Below are positions 12,918 to 21,554 of a stretch of DNA of 37,510 nt, one piece after another. The stretch comes from a virus. A program made the translations under genes and the position numbers. The stretch is from positions 1 to 37,510 of IMG/VR virus record IMGVR_UViG_3300032245_000578, one strand, 5' to 3'. Position 1 is the first letter of the stretch. Every line of letters starts with the position of its first letter. The notes beneath the pieces were generated by a model. The model was not told where the DNA came from and searched no databases. It saw only the letters and a program-made list of their open reading frames with translations.

Positions 12918-15581
12918 ATGAGTTACATTGACGCCTTATATGATAGGCAAAAAGATCGGATCCACATTGTGGAACGGGTCAATGGTGAGCGTGTGTACAA
13001 AGAGTACCCGGCTGAGTACATGTTTTATTATGACGACCCTCGTGGCAAGTTCCGTACAATCTATGGTACCACTGTTGGTAGATTTAGTACTCGCAACAGC
13101 AAAGAGTATCATAAAGAATTAAAAATAAATTCAAATAATCGTATATGGGAAAGTGATATCAATCCCATATTTCGATGTCTTGAGACTAACTACTTGGGAA
13201 TAAACAGCCCCAAACTACAAACTGCATTTTTTGACATTGAGGTTGATTTTGATCCTGAACGAGGGTTCGCTCCAGTCAATGATCCTTTTAATAAAGTAAC
13301 TGCTATTTCTGTTTATTTAGATTGGCTTGATAAGTTGGTTACATTGGTGATTCCACCAAAAAGTTATTCGTGGGCCACTGCCGAACAAATCACTAGCAAA
13401 TACGAAAATTGTTATTTGTTTGAAAGTGAAGCAGACATGTTAAATACTTTCCTTGATCTAATCGAAGATGCGGATGTATTAAGCGGTTGGAATAGCGAAG
13501 GGTTTGATATCCCGTATACAGTGGGACGCATTACTAGAGTATTAAGCAAAGATGATACTCGTAGATTTTGTCTATGGGGACAATTACCCAAACAACGAGA
13601 ATTTGAAAGATTTGGCGCAAGCAATATTACCTTTGATTTGATTGGTCGGGTGCATATGGACTATATGCAACTGTACCGCAAGTATACCTATGAAGAACGA
13701 CACAGTTATAGTCTAGACGCAATTGGTGAGTACGAAGAGTGTGGTAGTAAGGTTGCTTACGAAGGCACATTGGACCAGTTGTATAACAAGGACTTTCCCA
13801 AGTTCATTGACTATAACCGACAAGATACCATGCTATTGGCCAAACTGGATAAGAAGCTTCGCTTCCTGGACTTGGCCAATGAACTTGCTCATGACAATAC
13901 GGTGTTGTTACCAACCACAATGGGTGCGGTTGCAGTAACAGAGCAGGCCATCATTAATGAAGCTCACCAACGTGGTATGATTGTTCCTAATAGAAAGAGC
14001 AAAGATGATCCAAGAGAAACGCAAGCCGCAGGTGCCTATGTTGCTTATCCCAAAAAGGGAGTCCACGAATACATCGGCGCCATTGACATCAACAGTCTCT
14101 ATCCCTCGGCTATTAGAGCCCTTAACATGGGCCCGGAAACCATTGTTGGGCAACTTAGAACAACAATAACAGACCACTACATCAAGGAAAAGATGGACGC
14201 AGGTTCTTCTTTTGCTGATGCATGGGAAAACATGTTTGGCACATTAGAGTATCAAGCAGTTATGAATAATGAGCTTGGTACCGAAATTACAATTGATTGG
14301 GAGAACGGAAACGAAACAGTACATAGTGCCGCCGAAGTATGGCGACTAATCTTCAATGGTAACCAACCCTGGACGCTCAGTGCCAATGGCACTATATTTA
14401 GATACGACATGAAGGGCATCATCCCTGGACTGTTGGAAAGGTGGTATGCAGAACGTAAAGAAATGCAAGCAAAAAAGAAGACCGCAGAAACTGCTGAAGA
14501 CAAAGCGTTCTGGGATAAAAGACAACTTGTTAAAAAAATTAACCTTAACTCCCTATACGGCGCTATCCTCAACCCCCACTGCCGGTTCTTTGACCAACGC
14601 ATTGGCCAAAGTACGACGCTTACTGGCAGGATCATCGCCAAACACATGGACGCCACAGTTAACGAAGCAATTACAGGCGACTACGACCACGTTGGTTCGA
14701 GCATTATCTACGGCGACACGGACTCGGTATACTTTACAGCGTGGCCCGCGGTCAAAGCGGAAGTAGCCGCAGGTGCAATGGAGTGGAACAAAGACATTGC
14801 TGTACAACTGTATGACACTATCGCCGACGGTGTAAACGAATCGTTCCCAGGATTCATGGAACGTGCTTGTCATTGCCCCCGTGAAATGGGTGAGATCATC
14901 AAAGGTGGTCGCGAGCTTGTGGCTCGCAAGGGTTTGTTTATCAAGAAGAAGCGTTATGCTGTGTTAATTTATGATTTGGAAAATAACCGCCTTGATGTCA
15001 ACGGCAAGCCGGGCAAAGTAAAAGCCATGGGACTTGACTTGAAGCGTAGTGATACTCCCAAAATTGTGCAAGAGTTCCTAAGTGAAATTCTCATGGATGT
15101 GTTGACCACAGACGATGCTAGAGAAGTAGTAATCAACAAAGTGCGTGAATTTAAACTTGCCTTTAAAGAACGCCCAGCGTGGGAAAAAGGCACTCCCAAA
15201 CGTGTGAACAACTTGACCAAGTATAGTGCAGAAGAATCCCGACTGGGCAAAGCCAACATGCCCGGACATGTTCGTGCCGCAATGAACTGGAATAATCTAA
15301 AACGTATGCACGGCGATAATTATTCAACTAGTATCGTTGATGGTATGAAGACCATTGTGTGTAAACTAAAAGACAATCCCCTGGGTTACACTAGTGTTGG
15401 TTATCCCACAGATGAAACACACATACCGCAATGGTTTAAAGACTTGCCGTTTGATCAAGACAGCATGGAAACAGGCATTGTGGATCAAAAGGTAGAAAAC
15501 TTGTTGGGTGTACTAGAATGGCGCATTGCCGATAGCACAGACATCAAGTCAACATTTGACTCATTGTTTACTTGGGAGTAA
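12918..15581 (+). CDS. Family B DNA polymerase, T4 gp43-like, 887 aa
   Basis: All landmarks of a proofreading family B polymerase are present. Exo I is F-D-I-E-V-D (D106, E108) and Exo III is Y-N-R-Q-D (D303). Motif A is D-I-N-S-L-Y-P-S (D390), motif B is K-K-I-N-L-N-S-L-Y-G (N544), and motif C is Y-G-D-T-D-S (D600, D602). A K-K-K-R-Y-A motif follows. The length (887) is close to T4 gp43 (898). It replicates the phage genome with the clamp encoded at 16569. The gene has a good AAGGAG site and a leader hairpin that may control translation. The ends are set by ATG 12918 and TAA 15579-15581. Confidence 0.97.
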   Translation: MSYIDALYDRQKDRIHIVERVNGERVYKEYPAEYMFYYDDPRGKFRTIYGTTVGRFSTRNSKEYHKELKINSNNRIWESDINPIFRCLETNYLGINSPKLQTAFFDIEVDFDPERGFAPVNDPFNKVTAISVYLDWLDKLVTLVIPPKSYSWATAEQITSKYENCYLFESEADMLNTFLDLIEDADVLSGWNSEGFDIPYTVGRITRVLSKDDTRRFCLWGQLPKQREFERFGASNITFDLIGRVHMDYMQLYRKYTYEERHSYSLDAIGEYEECGSKVAYEGTLDQLYNKDFPKFIDYNRQDTMLLAKLDKKLRFLDLANELAHDNTVLLPTTMGAVAVTEQAIINEAHQRGMIVPNRKSKDDPRETQAAGAYVAYPKKGVHEYIGAIDINSLYPSAIRALNMGPETIVGQLRTTITDHYIKEKMDAGSSFADAWENMFGTLEYQAVMNNELGTEITIDWENGNETVHSAAEVWRLIFNGNQPWTLSANGTIFRYDMKGIIPGLLERWYAERKEMQAKKKTAETAEDKAFWDKRQLVKKINLNSLYGAILNPHCRFFDQRIGQSTTLTGRIIAKHMDATVNEAITGDYDHVGSSIIYGDTDSVYFTAWPAVKAEVAAGAMEWNKDIAVQLYDTIADGVNESFPGFMERACHCPREMGEIIKGGRELVARKGLFIKKKRYAVLIYDLENNRLDVNGKPGKVKAMGLDLKRSDTPKIVQEFLSEILMDVLTTDDAREVVINKVREFKLAFKERPAWEKGTPKRVNNLTKYSAEESRLGKANMPGHVRAAMNWNNLKRMHGDNYSTSIVDGMKTIVCKLKDNPLGYTSVGYPTDETHIPQWFKDLPFDQDSMETGIVDQKVENLLGVLEWRIADSTDIKSTFDSLFTWE

Positions 15582-15583
15582 CT

Positions 15584-16507
15584 ATGAAACTAAGTGAACT
15601 TGTTGAGTTACGTGAAAGATTAAAGACTGCGTTTTTTCTCGATCCAGTGTTGGCCAGTGTTGACGATTTACGACTCAACTTGAGTTTGGTAAATCAAAAT
15701 CTTGCACCCAACTATTCTGAGATGCTAGATGGCCTAATAAAAGATTATAGAGATATTCGCAGTAATATACAAACACCAACCAACCGTGTTATAGAAATAG
15801 TTGACGAAATCAATAAAGAAATTTCATCAAAGAGTAGTCATTTCTTTTTAAACAACTATGAAGAAGAACTGAATTACGAGGATCCGGACAATATTCGCAG
15901 AGTACGTGTCATGTACATACCGGGACAAATCCATCAAGATGTTGAAAGTAGAATTAATTTATATTCTAATTGGAAATACCCAGGACTAGAAATCGGGTGC
16001 AGGGACGGAGAGTGGACCAAATATCTGGTGGCTAGCGATCCACTATACTTGGTTGACGCACATCAAGATTTCTTAGATAAAACAATCAATCAGTATCAAG
16101 CCGAATATCAGAGGCGTCTGCGTACTTACTTGATCAACGACAACGATTACGGCACGTTGCCACAGAAACAATTTAATTTTGTATTTTCGTGGAACTATTT
16201 CAACTACAAGAGTCTCGAAACTATGAAACACACACTCAAGCAAGTTTATAACTTGCTGAAGCCAGGTGGTGTTTTTATGTTCAGTTACAACAATGGCGAT
16301 TTACCATCGGCGGCGGCCTATGCTGAAAGCTATTTCATGAGTTACATGCCCAAAAGCATGTTACTGCCCATGGCACAAAATTTGGGATTTGAAATTTTAC
16401 TGAGTAGAGATTACGAGCCAGCAGTAAGTTGGTTAGAAATACGCCGCCCTGGAGAATTATCTACAGTAAAAGGGCATCAGGCCCTAGGAACGATACTTAA
16501 AAAATAA
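15584..16507 (+). CDS. Class I SAM-dependent methyltransferase, 307 aa
   Basis: The C-terminal half is a Rossmann-like methyltransferase: motif I G-L-E-I-G-C-R-D-G-E (from residue 134), an acidic strand end at L-Y-L-V-D-A-H, F-N-F-V-F-S-W-N-Y-F at the motif IV position, and L-L-K-P-G-G-V-F-M-F-S-Y. The first 110 residues are helical and may be a substrate or partner domain. ATG 15584 lies two bases after the polymerase stop and behind a GGGAG site; the earlier GTG (15572) is inside the polymerase gene. No DNA-methylase DPPY or PCQ motif is present, so a protein, sugar or small-molecule target is more likely. Confidence 0.75.
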   Translation: MKLSELVELRERLKTAFFLDPVLASVDDLRLNLSLVNQNLAPNYSEMLDGLIKDYRDIRSNIQTPTNRVIEIVDEINKEISSKSSHFFLNNYEEELNYEDPDNIRRVRVMYIPGQIHQDVESRINLYSNWKYPGLEIGCRDGEWTKYLVASDPLYLVDAHQDFLDKTINQYQAEYQRRLRTYLINDNDYGTLPQKQFNFVFSWNYFNYKSLETMKHTLKQVYNLLKPGGVFMFSYNNGDLPSAAAYAESYFMSYMPKSMLLPMAQNLGFEILLSRDYEPAVSWLEIRRPGELSTVKGHQALGTILKK

Positions 16508-16516
16508 TCATTTAAG

Positions 16517-16546
16517 TTGACAGGTCTAAATACAATCATCTATAAT
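16517..16546 (+). promoter_or_regulatory. Strong sigma70-type promoter for the sliding clamp gene
   Basis: TTGACA (16517-16522) and TATAAT (16541-16546) are both perfect consensus hexamers, separated by 18 bases. They lie in a non-coding gap, 22 bases before ATG 16569 and upstream of a CAGGAG ribosome site. A CTAAATACA motif (16526-16533) inside the spacer resembles the candidate late elements, so the gene may be read by both polymerase forms. Confidence 0.85.
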
Positions 16547-16568
16547 ACACATTAACAGGAGAAACTCA

Positions 16569-17300
16569 ATGCAAGACTATTTGAAAGACATTGTACAGCA
16601 CACACACGGACTAGGCACTATTGATTTGGTCAAGGTCACTGGCACCGACACCGAAACTAGAGTTATTGCTCTAGCCGAAGACAAAACAGTTGTGGTAGAT
16701 GCGGTATTTAAAAGCGCACACCCAGACTTCATTGGCACATTTGGCATGCCAAACTTGGCCAAGTTAAACACCATCTTGGGTATTCCCGAATACAAGGAAG
16801 ATGCCAAACTGTCAATCACCAAACAAGATCGCAATGGCGAGAGTGTACCAGTTGGTATTCACTTTGAAAACAAAGCCGGTGACTTCAAGAATGACTATCG
16901 CTTTATGACTGCTGAAATCATCAACGACAAGTTGAAGAATCAAAAGATGCGTCCAGTCAAATGGAATGTGGACTTTGCGCCCACTGTGCAGAACATTCAG
17001 CGTCTGCGCTTCCAAGCCAGTGCCAACAGCGACGAAACCACATTTACAGCCAAGACAGAAAATGGCGACTTGAAGTTCTTCTTTGGTGACCATGCTAGCC
17101 ATGCAGGTAACTTTGTGTTCCAAGCCGGAGTCGCAGGCACACTGACCAAATCATGGTCTTGGCCAGTTGGTGCTGTGATGGCCATCTTGGCTCTGTCTGG
17201 AGACAAGGCATTTAGAATCAGCGATGAAGGGGCGGCACAGATCACTGTAGATTCGGGCGTTGCTGTTTGGAACTACACCTTGCCAGCACAAACAAAATAA
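16569..17300 (+). CDS. Sliding clamp, T4 gp45-like, 243 aa
   Basis: Length and fold pattern match the T4 gp45 DNA polymerase clamp. The segment D-F-I-G-T-F-G-M-P-N-L-A-K-L-N-T-I-L-G aligns with the gp45 region that reads D-F-D-V-A-I-Y-D-L-N-G-F-L-G-I-L. Two halves of alternating strands follow, ending near G-V-A-V-W-N-Y. Clamps form a trimeric ring that tethers the polymerase and, in T4, activates late transcription. Its own strong promoter and its position close to the polymerase support this. Direct residue similarity to T4 is low, so the call rests on one conserved block, size and context. Confidence 0.7.
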   Translation: MQDYLKDIVQHTHGLGTIDLVKVTGTDTETRVIALAEDKTVVVDAVFKSAHPDFIGTFGMPNLAKLNTILGIPEYKEDAKLSITKQDRNGESVPVGIHFENKAGDFKNDYRFMTAEIINDKLKNQKMRPVKWNVDFAPTVQNIQRLRFQASANSDETTFTAKTENGDLKFFFGDHASHAGNFVFQAGVAGTLTKSWSWPVGAVMAILALSGDKAFRISDEGAAQITVDSGVAVWNYTLPAQTK

Positions 17301-17938
17301 TGTTGAATCTAATGCGTAGGGGTTATATGCCAGGTGGAGGAATGTTATCGCCTGACAAAAAAACTTTTGTGTTGGCTATTCCCAAAAATGCCAGCACCTA
17401 CGTGACCAATGTATTGCGAGCAAATGCCTGGTCGTACTCGGATATCATGCATATAGTCAATGCCGGACACGAGCACATAAAATGCGTTGTACTACTTCGT
17501 GATCCAACTGATCGTTGGGTTTCGGGCTTTGCTACATACTGTGCCAGTTATGTGCTGGGCTATGGATATGGTAGTGAGTACTTTGTGCGTGACTATAACG
17601 ATTTAACTGAACGCATTATCTTTGATAATTTAGTTTTTGATGATCACACAGAGCCACAAACTACGTTTGTTAAACAACTGCCTGCTCAATTTGATAAACA
17701 GTTTGTTCTTATCAAAGGTGGACGTGAGCGGTTGATTAAAAATTTATCTGACATTGTTGGACAAGAATTAACTGTGCCATTTGTAGATGCCAATGCGTCT
17801 GAAGACACCTATGATGTTAAAAACATTGCAGATTTTATGCGGGGCAGAATCACTGCACCATTACAAACAAAAATATTCGATAGGTATTACCGAGACTACG
17901 AAATGTTAACACAAGTATTGATACATGAACCAAGATGA
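17300..17938 (+). CDS. Sulfotransferase-family protein, 212 aa
   Basis: Starts at ATG 17300, overlapping the clamp stop (TAATG); the track start upstream lies inside the clamp gene. F-V-L-A-I-P-K-N-A-S-T-Y (residues 23-34) fits the 5'-phosphosulfate loop of PAPS-dependent sulfotransferases. L-L-R-D-P-T-D-R-W-V-S-G-F (R67-F77) fits the 3'-phosphate-binding motif. Members move sulfate from PAPS to sugar or protein hydroxyls. A phage could use it to decorate glycans or virion proteins. The last 14 bases overlap the DpdA-like gene. A role linked to modified DNA is possible but unsupported. Confidence 0.7.
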   Translation: MLNLMRRGYMPGGGMLSPDKKTFVLAIPKNASTYVTNVLRANAWSYSDIMHIVNAGHEHIKCVVLLRDPTDRWVSGFATYCASYVLGYGYGSEYFVRDYNDLTERIIFDNLVFDDHTEPQTTFVKQLPAQFDKQFVLIKGGRERLIKNLSDIVGQELTVPFVDANASEDTYDVKNIADFMRGRITAPLQTKIFDRYYRDYEMLTQVLIHEPR

Positions 17939-19544
17939 TTTAACCAGTAAGCAAAAAGACTATGCAGTATTCTTGCCTGCTATCTCTGGCTTCTATGCCA
18001 CCTTCATAGGTAGGCAAAGAGATACTGCCAGTGTACCATATGTAGACCCTGCACGTTTTCCGCAGGGCTTGACTGATATGGAGCAACTCAACTGGTTGAA
18101 CAGCCAGAAGTCGTTGTTCCCATATAAGTGGTCGCTTTACTCCGGCGGCCATGCTAACCTAGACCTTGCCAAGCAGGACTGGAGCGAGGATATGGTTCGA
18201 AATCGCGATCCCAACACACTGGTCTTAGGCGACTCTGGCGGATTCCAGATTGCCAAAGGACTATGGGAAGGCGACTGGAAAGCCAACTCAGGATGCCCGA
18301 AGGCCCAGAAAAAACGTGAACAAGTTTTGGCTTGGCTGGACGGCATTGCTGATTATGGAATGATTTTAGATATACCAACTTGGGTGGTAAATGATCCACA
18401 TGCTAGTTCAAAATGTCAAATTACTACACACCAACAGGCAGTTGATGCCACCAAGTTCAACAATGAATACTTTATGCGTAACCGCAAAGGTGTTAAAAAC
18501 GGTGGCGCCAAGTTCTTGAATGTTCTACAAGGTGCCACACACAGCGAAGCAGAGGATTGGTATCAAACCATGAAGCACTACTGCGATCCGGTCAAGTACC
18601 CAGACACACACTTTGATGGTTGGTCAATGGGTGGACAAAACATGTGTGACGTACACTTGATATTGAAACGTCTAGTGGCCTTGCGCTATGACAATTTATT
18701 ACAAGAGGGTGTACATGATTGGATGCACTTCTTGGGCACTAGTAAACTAGAGTGGGCTGTTTTATTAACTGTAATTCAACGTGCCATTAGGAAATATGTT
18801 AACCCACAATTTACCATATCTTTTGACTGTGCCAGCCCATTCCTTGCAACAGCAAACGGACAAGTGTACTTTGAAAACGTGTTCGAACACGATTCAAAAT
18901 GGAGTTACCGAATGGCTCCAAGTGCTGACGATAAACGATACGCCACAGACACACGCAAATGGAGTGACGGAGTAGTTGCTGATGGTATCTATCCACGGTG
19001 GGAAGACAGTCCCGTGAGCGACCTGTTCAAGATGAAAGACATCTGTATATATCGAGCAGGTACTCCCAAGCCAGGGGTGGTATTAACAGAAGAAAACTTT
19101 AAAGATCCCGAACTGTATGATGTGCTACCAGATGTTAATAAAAATGGCAAGTGGGGCAAAACATCGTGGGATAGTTTTAGTTATGCATTGCTGATGGGCC
19201 ACAATGTGTGGATGCATTTGACTGCTGTACAAGAAGCCAATAGACGTTTTGACGCTGGTGAACATCCTGCAATGATGCAACGGTCAGGCGGAGACTATGC
19301 TAGGTTTGAAGACATTATAGAAGCAATCTTTGCGGCTCCTACCAAACAAGATGCATTGGACATTATCGAGCTGTACGATACATATTGGATGGAAATTATC
19401 GGAACTCGTGGTGCCAAGGGCAAGAAAGCCAAAAACTCAAACACCATGTTCAAATCTCTATTTGAAGTTGACGAGCCCGAAAGCAATGACGACTCTGTTG
19501 ACTTGGACCAAACAGCACTAGACAACTTGGAAGGATCACGATGA
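17925..19544 (+). CDS. dpdA: DpdA/TGT-like base-exchange enzyme for 7-deazaguanine in DNA, 539 aa
   Basis: The TIM-barrel transglycosylase motifs of tRNA-guanine transglycosylase are clear. L-G-D-S-G-G-F-Q has D103 as the general base. A G-W-S-M-G-G-Q motif lies near 232-238 as a base-recognition loop. F-D-C-A-S-P-F has D301 in the nucleophile position of the bacterial TGT F-D-C-V-x-P motif. The zinc-binding Cys cluster of tRNA enzymes is not seen. Together with the phage setting and FolE, QueD and QueE in the same window, this points to the DpdA family, which swaps guanine for a 7-deazaguanine base in DNA. The acidic Ser/Asp-rich C-tail is unusual. It overlaps both neighbours. Confidence 0.8.
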   Translation: MNQDDLTSKQKDYAVFLPAISGFYATFIGRQRDTASVPYVDPARFPQGLTDMEQLNWLNSQKSLFPYKWSLYSGGHANLDLAKQDWSEDMVRNRDPNTLVLGDSGGFQIAKGLWEGDWKANSGCPKAQKKREQVLAWLDGIADYGMILDIPTWVVNDPHASSKCQITTHQQAVDATKFNNEYFMRNRKGVKNGGAKFLNVLQGATHSEAEDWYQTMKHYCDPVKYPDTHFDGWSMGGQNMCDVHLILKRLVALRYDNLLQEGVHDWMHFLGTSKLEWAVLLTVIQRAIRKYVNPQFTISFDCASPFLATANGQVYFENVFEHDSKWSYRMAPSADDKRYATDTRKWSDGVVADGIYPRWEDSPVSDLFKMKDICIYRAGTPKPGVVLTEENFKDPELYDVLPDVNKNGKWGKTSWDSFSYALLMGHNVWMHLTAVQEANRRFDAGEHPAMMQRSGGDYARFEDIIEAIFAAPTKQDALDIIELYDTYWMEIIGTRGAKGKKAKNSNTMFKSLFEVDEPESNDDSVDLDQTALDNLEGSR

Positions 19545-19726
19545 TTAAAAACCGAATTGCACATCTAGAAGAAATGCACCATGCTCTAGACAAGCAAATT
19601 GATCAAATGGAACGCACAGGAACATTTTCGGACAAACAGATTGCTGAACTAAAGAAAAAGAGGTTGCACTTTAAAGATGAAATTGCTAAACTAAAGCAAC
19701 AACTCTGGGATGAATTGAATGATTAG
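19541..19726 (+). CDS. DUF465/YdcH-like small coiled-coil protein, 61 aa
   Basis: The 61-residue product matches the DUF465 (YdcH) pattern: an N-terminal helix with I-A-H-L-E-E-M-H-H-A-L-D-K-Q-I, a short turn after T-G-T-F-S-D, and a second basic helix with L-K-K-K-R-L-H-F-K-D-E-I. The family forms a short helical hairpin of unknown role and is frequent in phages. ATG coupling joins it to both the DpdA-like gene (four-base overlap) and the next gene. Confidence 0.7.
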   Translation: MIKNRIAHLEEMHHALDKQIDQMERTGTFSDKQIAELKKKRLHFKDEIAKLKQQLWDELND

Positions 19727-20255
19727 AGAAGGACATGAAGAAACAAAATTCTTCGTAGGCACAGAAGTAGAACATACTCCTGCGTTTGGTAAGACAACTT
19801 TGTTTGTGGTTGGCATCCAGGATGCGAAAGATATACAATTCATCATCAACGAACGATCAAGTCTACTTGACGAATCAAAACACATCCGGCATATCTACTT
19901 TGGTGCTAATCATAGTTTCCCCAACCTGGCAGTTAACGATGGTGCTGAATGGGCCAAATGGGAAAAGATGATTTACAACTTCTTGGACCGAGACTATCTA
20001 TGCACACTAGACATCGACGTAGCCTGTGTTGAAGGCTTGCTGGAAGCCGGCTTTGTTGAATATCACAATTTTATTCCTATGATTTCCGTTAAATTGCCTT
20101 ATGTACTGCAACTAGGATACAATGCTGTCATCAAACTCGATGACAAAGACTTCAATGCCACAACTCCAGGAGTTTGGTGTCATCAATTACACAACCTATT
20201 AGACCGTCAAGTATTTACCGATTGGCCTAAATATACCAAAGACGAAACACTATGA
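19719..20255 (+). CDS. Hypothetical protein, possibly linked to the base-modification locus, 178 aa
   Basis: No family is recognised. It is an alpha/beta protein with F-F-V-G-T-E-V-E-H-T-P-A-F-G at the start and a T-L-D-I-D-V-A-C-V-E-G-L-L strand-helix unit near residue 90. A Tyr-His-Asn-Phe-Ile-Pro strand and a D-D-K-D-F-N-A-T-T segment follow. It overlaps DUF465 by eight bases and the next gene by ATGA, so it belongs to the same co-translated group as the DpdA-like enzyme. It may serve that enzyme, but this is inference from position only. Confidence 0.65.
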   Translation: MIREGHEETKFFVGTEVEHTPAFGKTTLFVVGIQDAKDIQFIINERSSLLDESKHIRHIYFGANHSFPNLAVNDGAEWAKWEKMIYNFLDRDYLCTLDIDVACVEGLLEAGFVEYHNFIPMISVKLPYVLQLGYNAVIKLDDKDFNATTPGVWCHQLHNLLDRQVFTDWPKYTKDETL

Positions 20256-20830
20256 GTAATATAGTTAAATTTAAATTTACGCTTAAAGGCACAACTGTTC
20301 CCGATAACTATGGTGGCGAAAGTGGACGCTATGTAGAAACATTATTAAAATCTTTAGGCATTCCACTGGACAACAGCAAGGGCATGGATTGTAAACTATA
20401 CGGATTTGAATTAAAAACAAGGTATACCGATGCCACTAGCGGACAAACTGTGGCATCAACAACTATCGACGAGTGGATTGAGACCCCGTATGATAAAAGT
20501 ATAGTAAAAGAAAAATTTCAAAAACAATACAGGGTATATATAGATCCGATTTACAAAGATGGTGTACGATCAGGGGGTGTTATTATCAATGATGAGTTTT
20601 ACGACTTCAGCCCCGATCACATACAATCTTTAATAAAAGACGCTTATGATATTTGTCGTGAACAAATAACAGCAGGCTCAAGAGATGAATACATTCATGG
20701 ATCGTATTGGGGATATGCTGAACGTAAACCCAATTCAGATTCATATAGTTTTAGGGTCAATCCTAGTGCATACAAAAAGTTAGAAGCAATGACCAAATCA
20801 ACATATACAACATTATTTGAACAAAGTTAA
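20252..20830 (+). CDS. Possible PD-(D/E)XK endonuclease, 192 aa
   Basis: Residues 20-55 show G-G-E-S-G-R-Y-V-E-T-L-L and then M-D-C-K-L-Y-G-F-E-L-K-T-R-Y. The Asp followed by E-L-K-T-R matches the D...E-x-K catalytic pattern of MvaI/BcnI-type restriction endonucleases. A Ser/Thr-rich stretch follows, as in those enzymes. The rest is mixed alpha/beta, with a Tyr-Ser-Phe-Arg-Val-Asn strand near the end. If correct, it would cut DNA lacking the phage's base modification, such as the host chromosome. The motif is short and there is no other specific signature, so the call is tentative. ATGA overlap with the upstream gene. Confidence 0.4.
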   Translation: MSNIVKFKFTLKGTTVPDNYGGESGRYVETLLKSLGIPLDNSKGMDCKLYGFELKTRYTDATSGQTVASTTIDEWIETPYDKSIVKEKFQKQYRVYIDPIYKDGVRSGGVIINDEFYDFSPDHIQSLIKDAYDICREQITAGSRDEYIHGSYWGYAERKPNSDSYSFRVNPSAYKKLEAMTKSTYTTLFEQS

Positions 20831-20834
20831 TAAT

Positions 20835-21278
20835 ATGAACCAAGAAGCAAGAGAAACCATTGAGCGTATCAAAGCGGCCGCACAACGCACCATATTTGTC
20901 ACCTTCCAGAAAGAAGGCATTCACTGCTATCCGGCCGCGGCCACTGATCCCATGTTGGCCACCGGAGACGAGTATGATGTGAGCTTTTTGGGCTCACCAC
21001 ATCGTCACATATTCCACTTCCGTGTGGGCATTGCGGTGTTCCACAATGATCGTGATATTGAGTTTATTCAATTCAAACGCTGGTTGGAAAACTTATACAA
21101 AGATGCTATACTAGCATTAGACTACAAGAGTTGTGAGATGATTGCAGATGACTTGTACATACAGATTGCCGGGCGTTATCCCGGTCGCAATGTCACCATT
21201 GAAGTATCCGAGGACGGTGAAAACGGATGCGTCATACACTACAACCTTACCCGTCCAGCACAATCAATCGTTATTTAA
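20835..21278 (+). CDS. Hypothetical protein with possible tunnelling-fold (QueD-like) pattern, 147 aa
   Basis: ATG 20835 is used; the longer frame from 20817 would begin inside the upstream gene. The second half runs H-R-H-I-F-H-F-R-V, then D-I-E-F-I-Q-F-K-R-W-L-E, A-L-D-Y-K-S-C-E-M-I-A-D-D-L and V-T-I-E-V-S-E-D-G-E-N. This order resembles the strand-helix-strand layout of 6-pyruvoyl-tetrahydropterin synthase-like enzymes, without the Cys/His catalytic motif. It could be a degenerate member or partner. It sits near the DpdA-like gene but not next to it. Function is open. Confidence 0.5.
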   Translation: MNQEARETIERIKAAAQRTIFVTFQKEGIHCYPAAATDPMLATGDEYDVSFLGSPHRHIFHFRVGIAVFHNDRDIEFIQFKRWLENLYKDAILALDYKSCEMIADDLYIQIAGRYPGRNVTIEVSEDGENGCVIHYNLTRPAQSIVI

Positions 21279-21287
21279 GGAAATATA

Positions 21288-21554
21288 ATGTCGCAAGAAT
21301 GGCTTAAAAAATATCTTCGTATGAAACCCGAAGTCAACTTTCTCTTTGATGAACTCGATGAGTACTTAGAGTTCTGTAAGCGTCAGGGCTATGTGTACGA
21401 TGAAGGTCATCTAGGCAACGAAAAAACTCCATGGGGAGAATGGCAACGAGTAAAAGCCGGAAAGATTCCCAAGGACAATTGGAGTCCATATCCTAAAGAA
21501 CCACGCAAGGAGTGGAAGCCACGCAACACCAATACCAACTGGAAGTATCGTTAA
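21288..21554 (+). CDS. Hypothetical protein, 88 aa
   Basis: Preceded by AAGGAAAT, with ATG 21288. The N-terminal half is an acidic helix (F-L-F-D-E-L-D-E-Y-L-E-F-C). The second half is Lys/Pro/Trp-rich and basic (P-W-G-E-W-Q-R, then E-W-K-P-R-N-T-N), probably extended. No family recognised. The stop overlaps the glycosyltransferase start (TAATG). Confidence 0.65.
   Translation: MSQEWLKKYLRMKPEVNFLFDELDEYLEFCKRQGYVYDEGHLGNEKTPWGEWQRVKAGKIPKDNWSPYPKEPRKEWKPRNTNTNWKYR

Noticed and set aside
18878-18891. Perfect 14-base palindrome in the DpdA-like gene
   Set aside because: It lies within conserved coding sequence and has no partner elsewhere in the window; probably chance.
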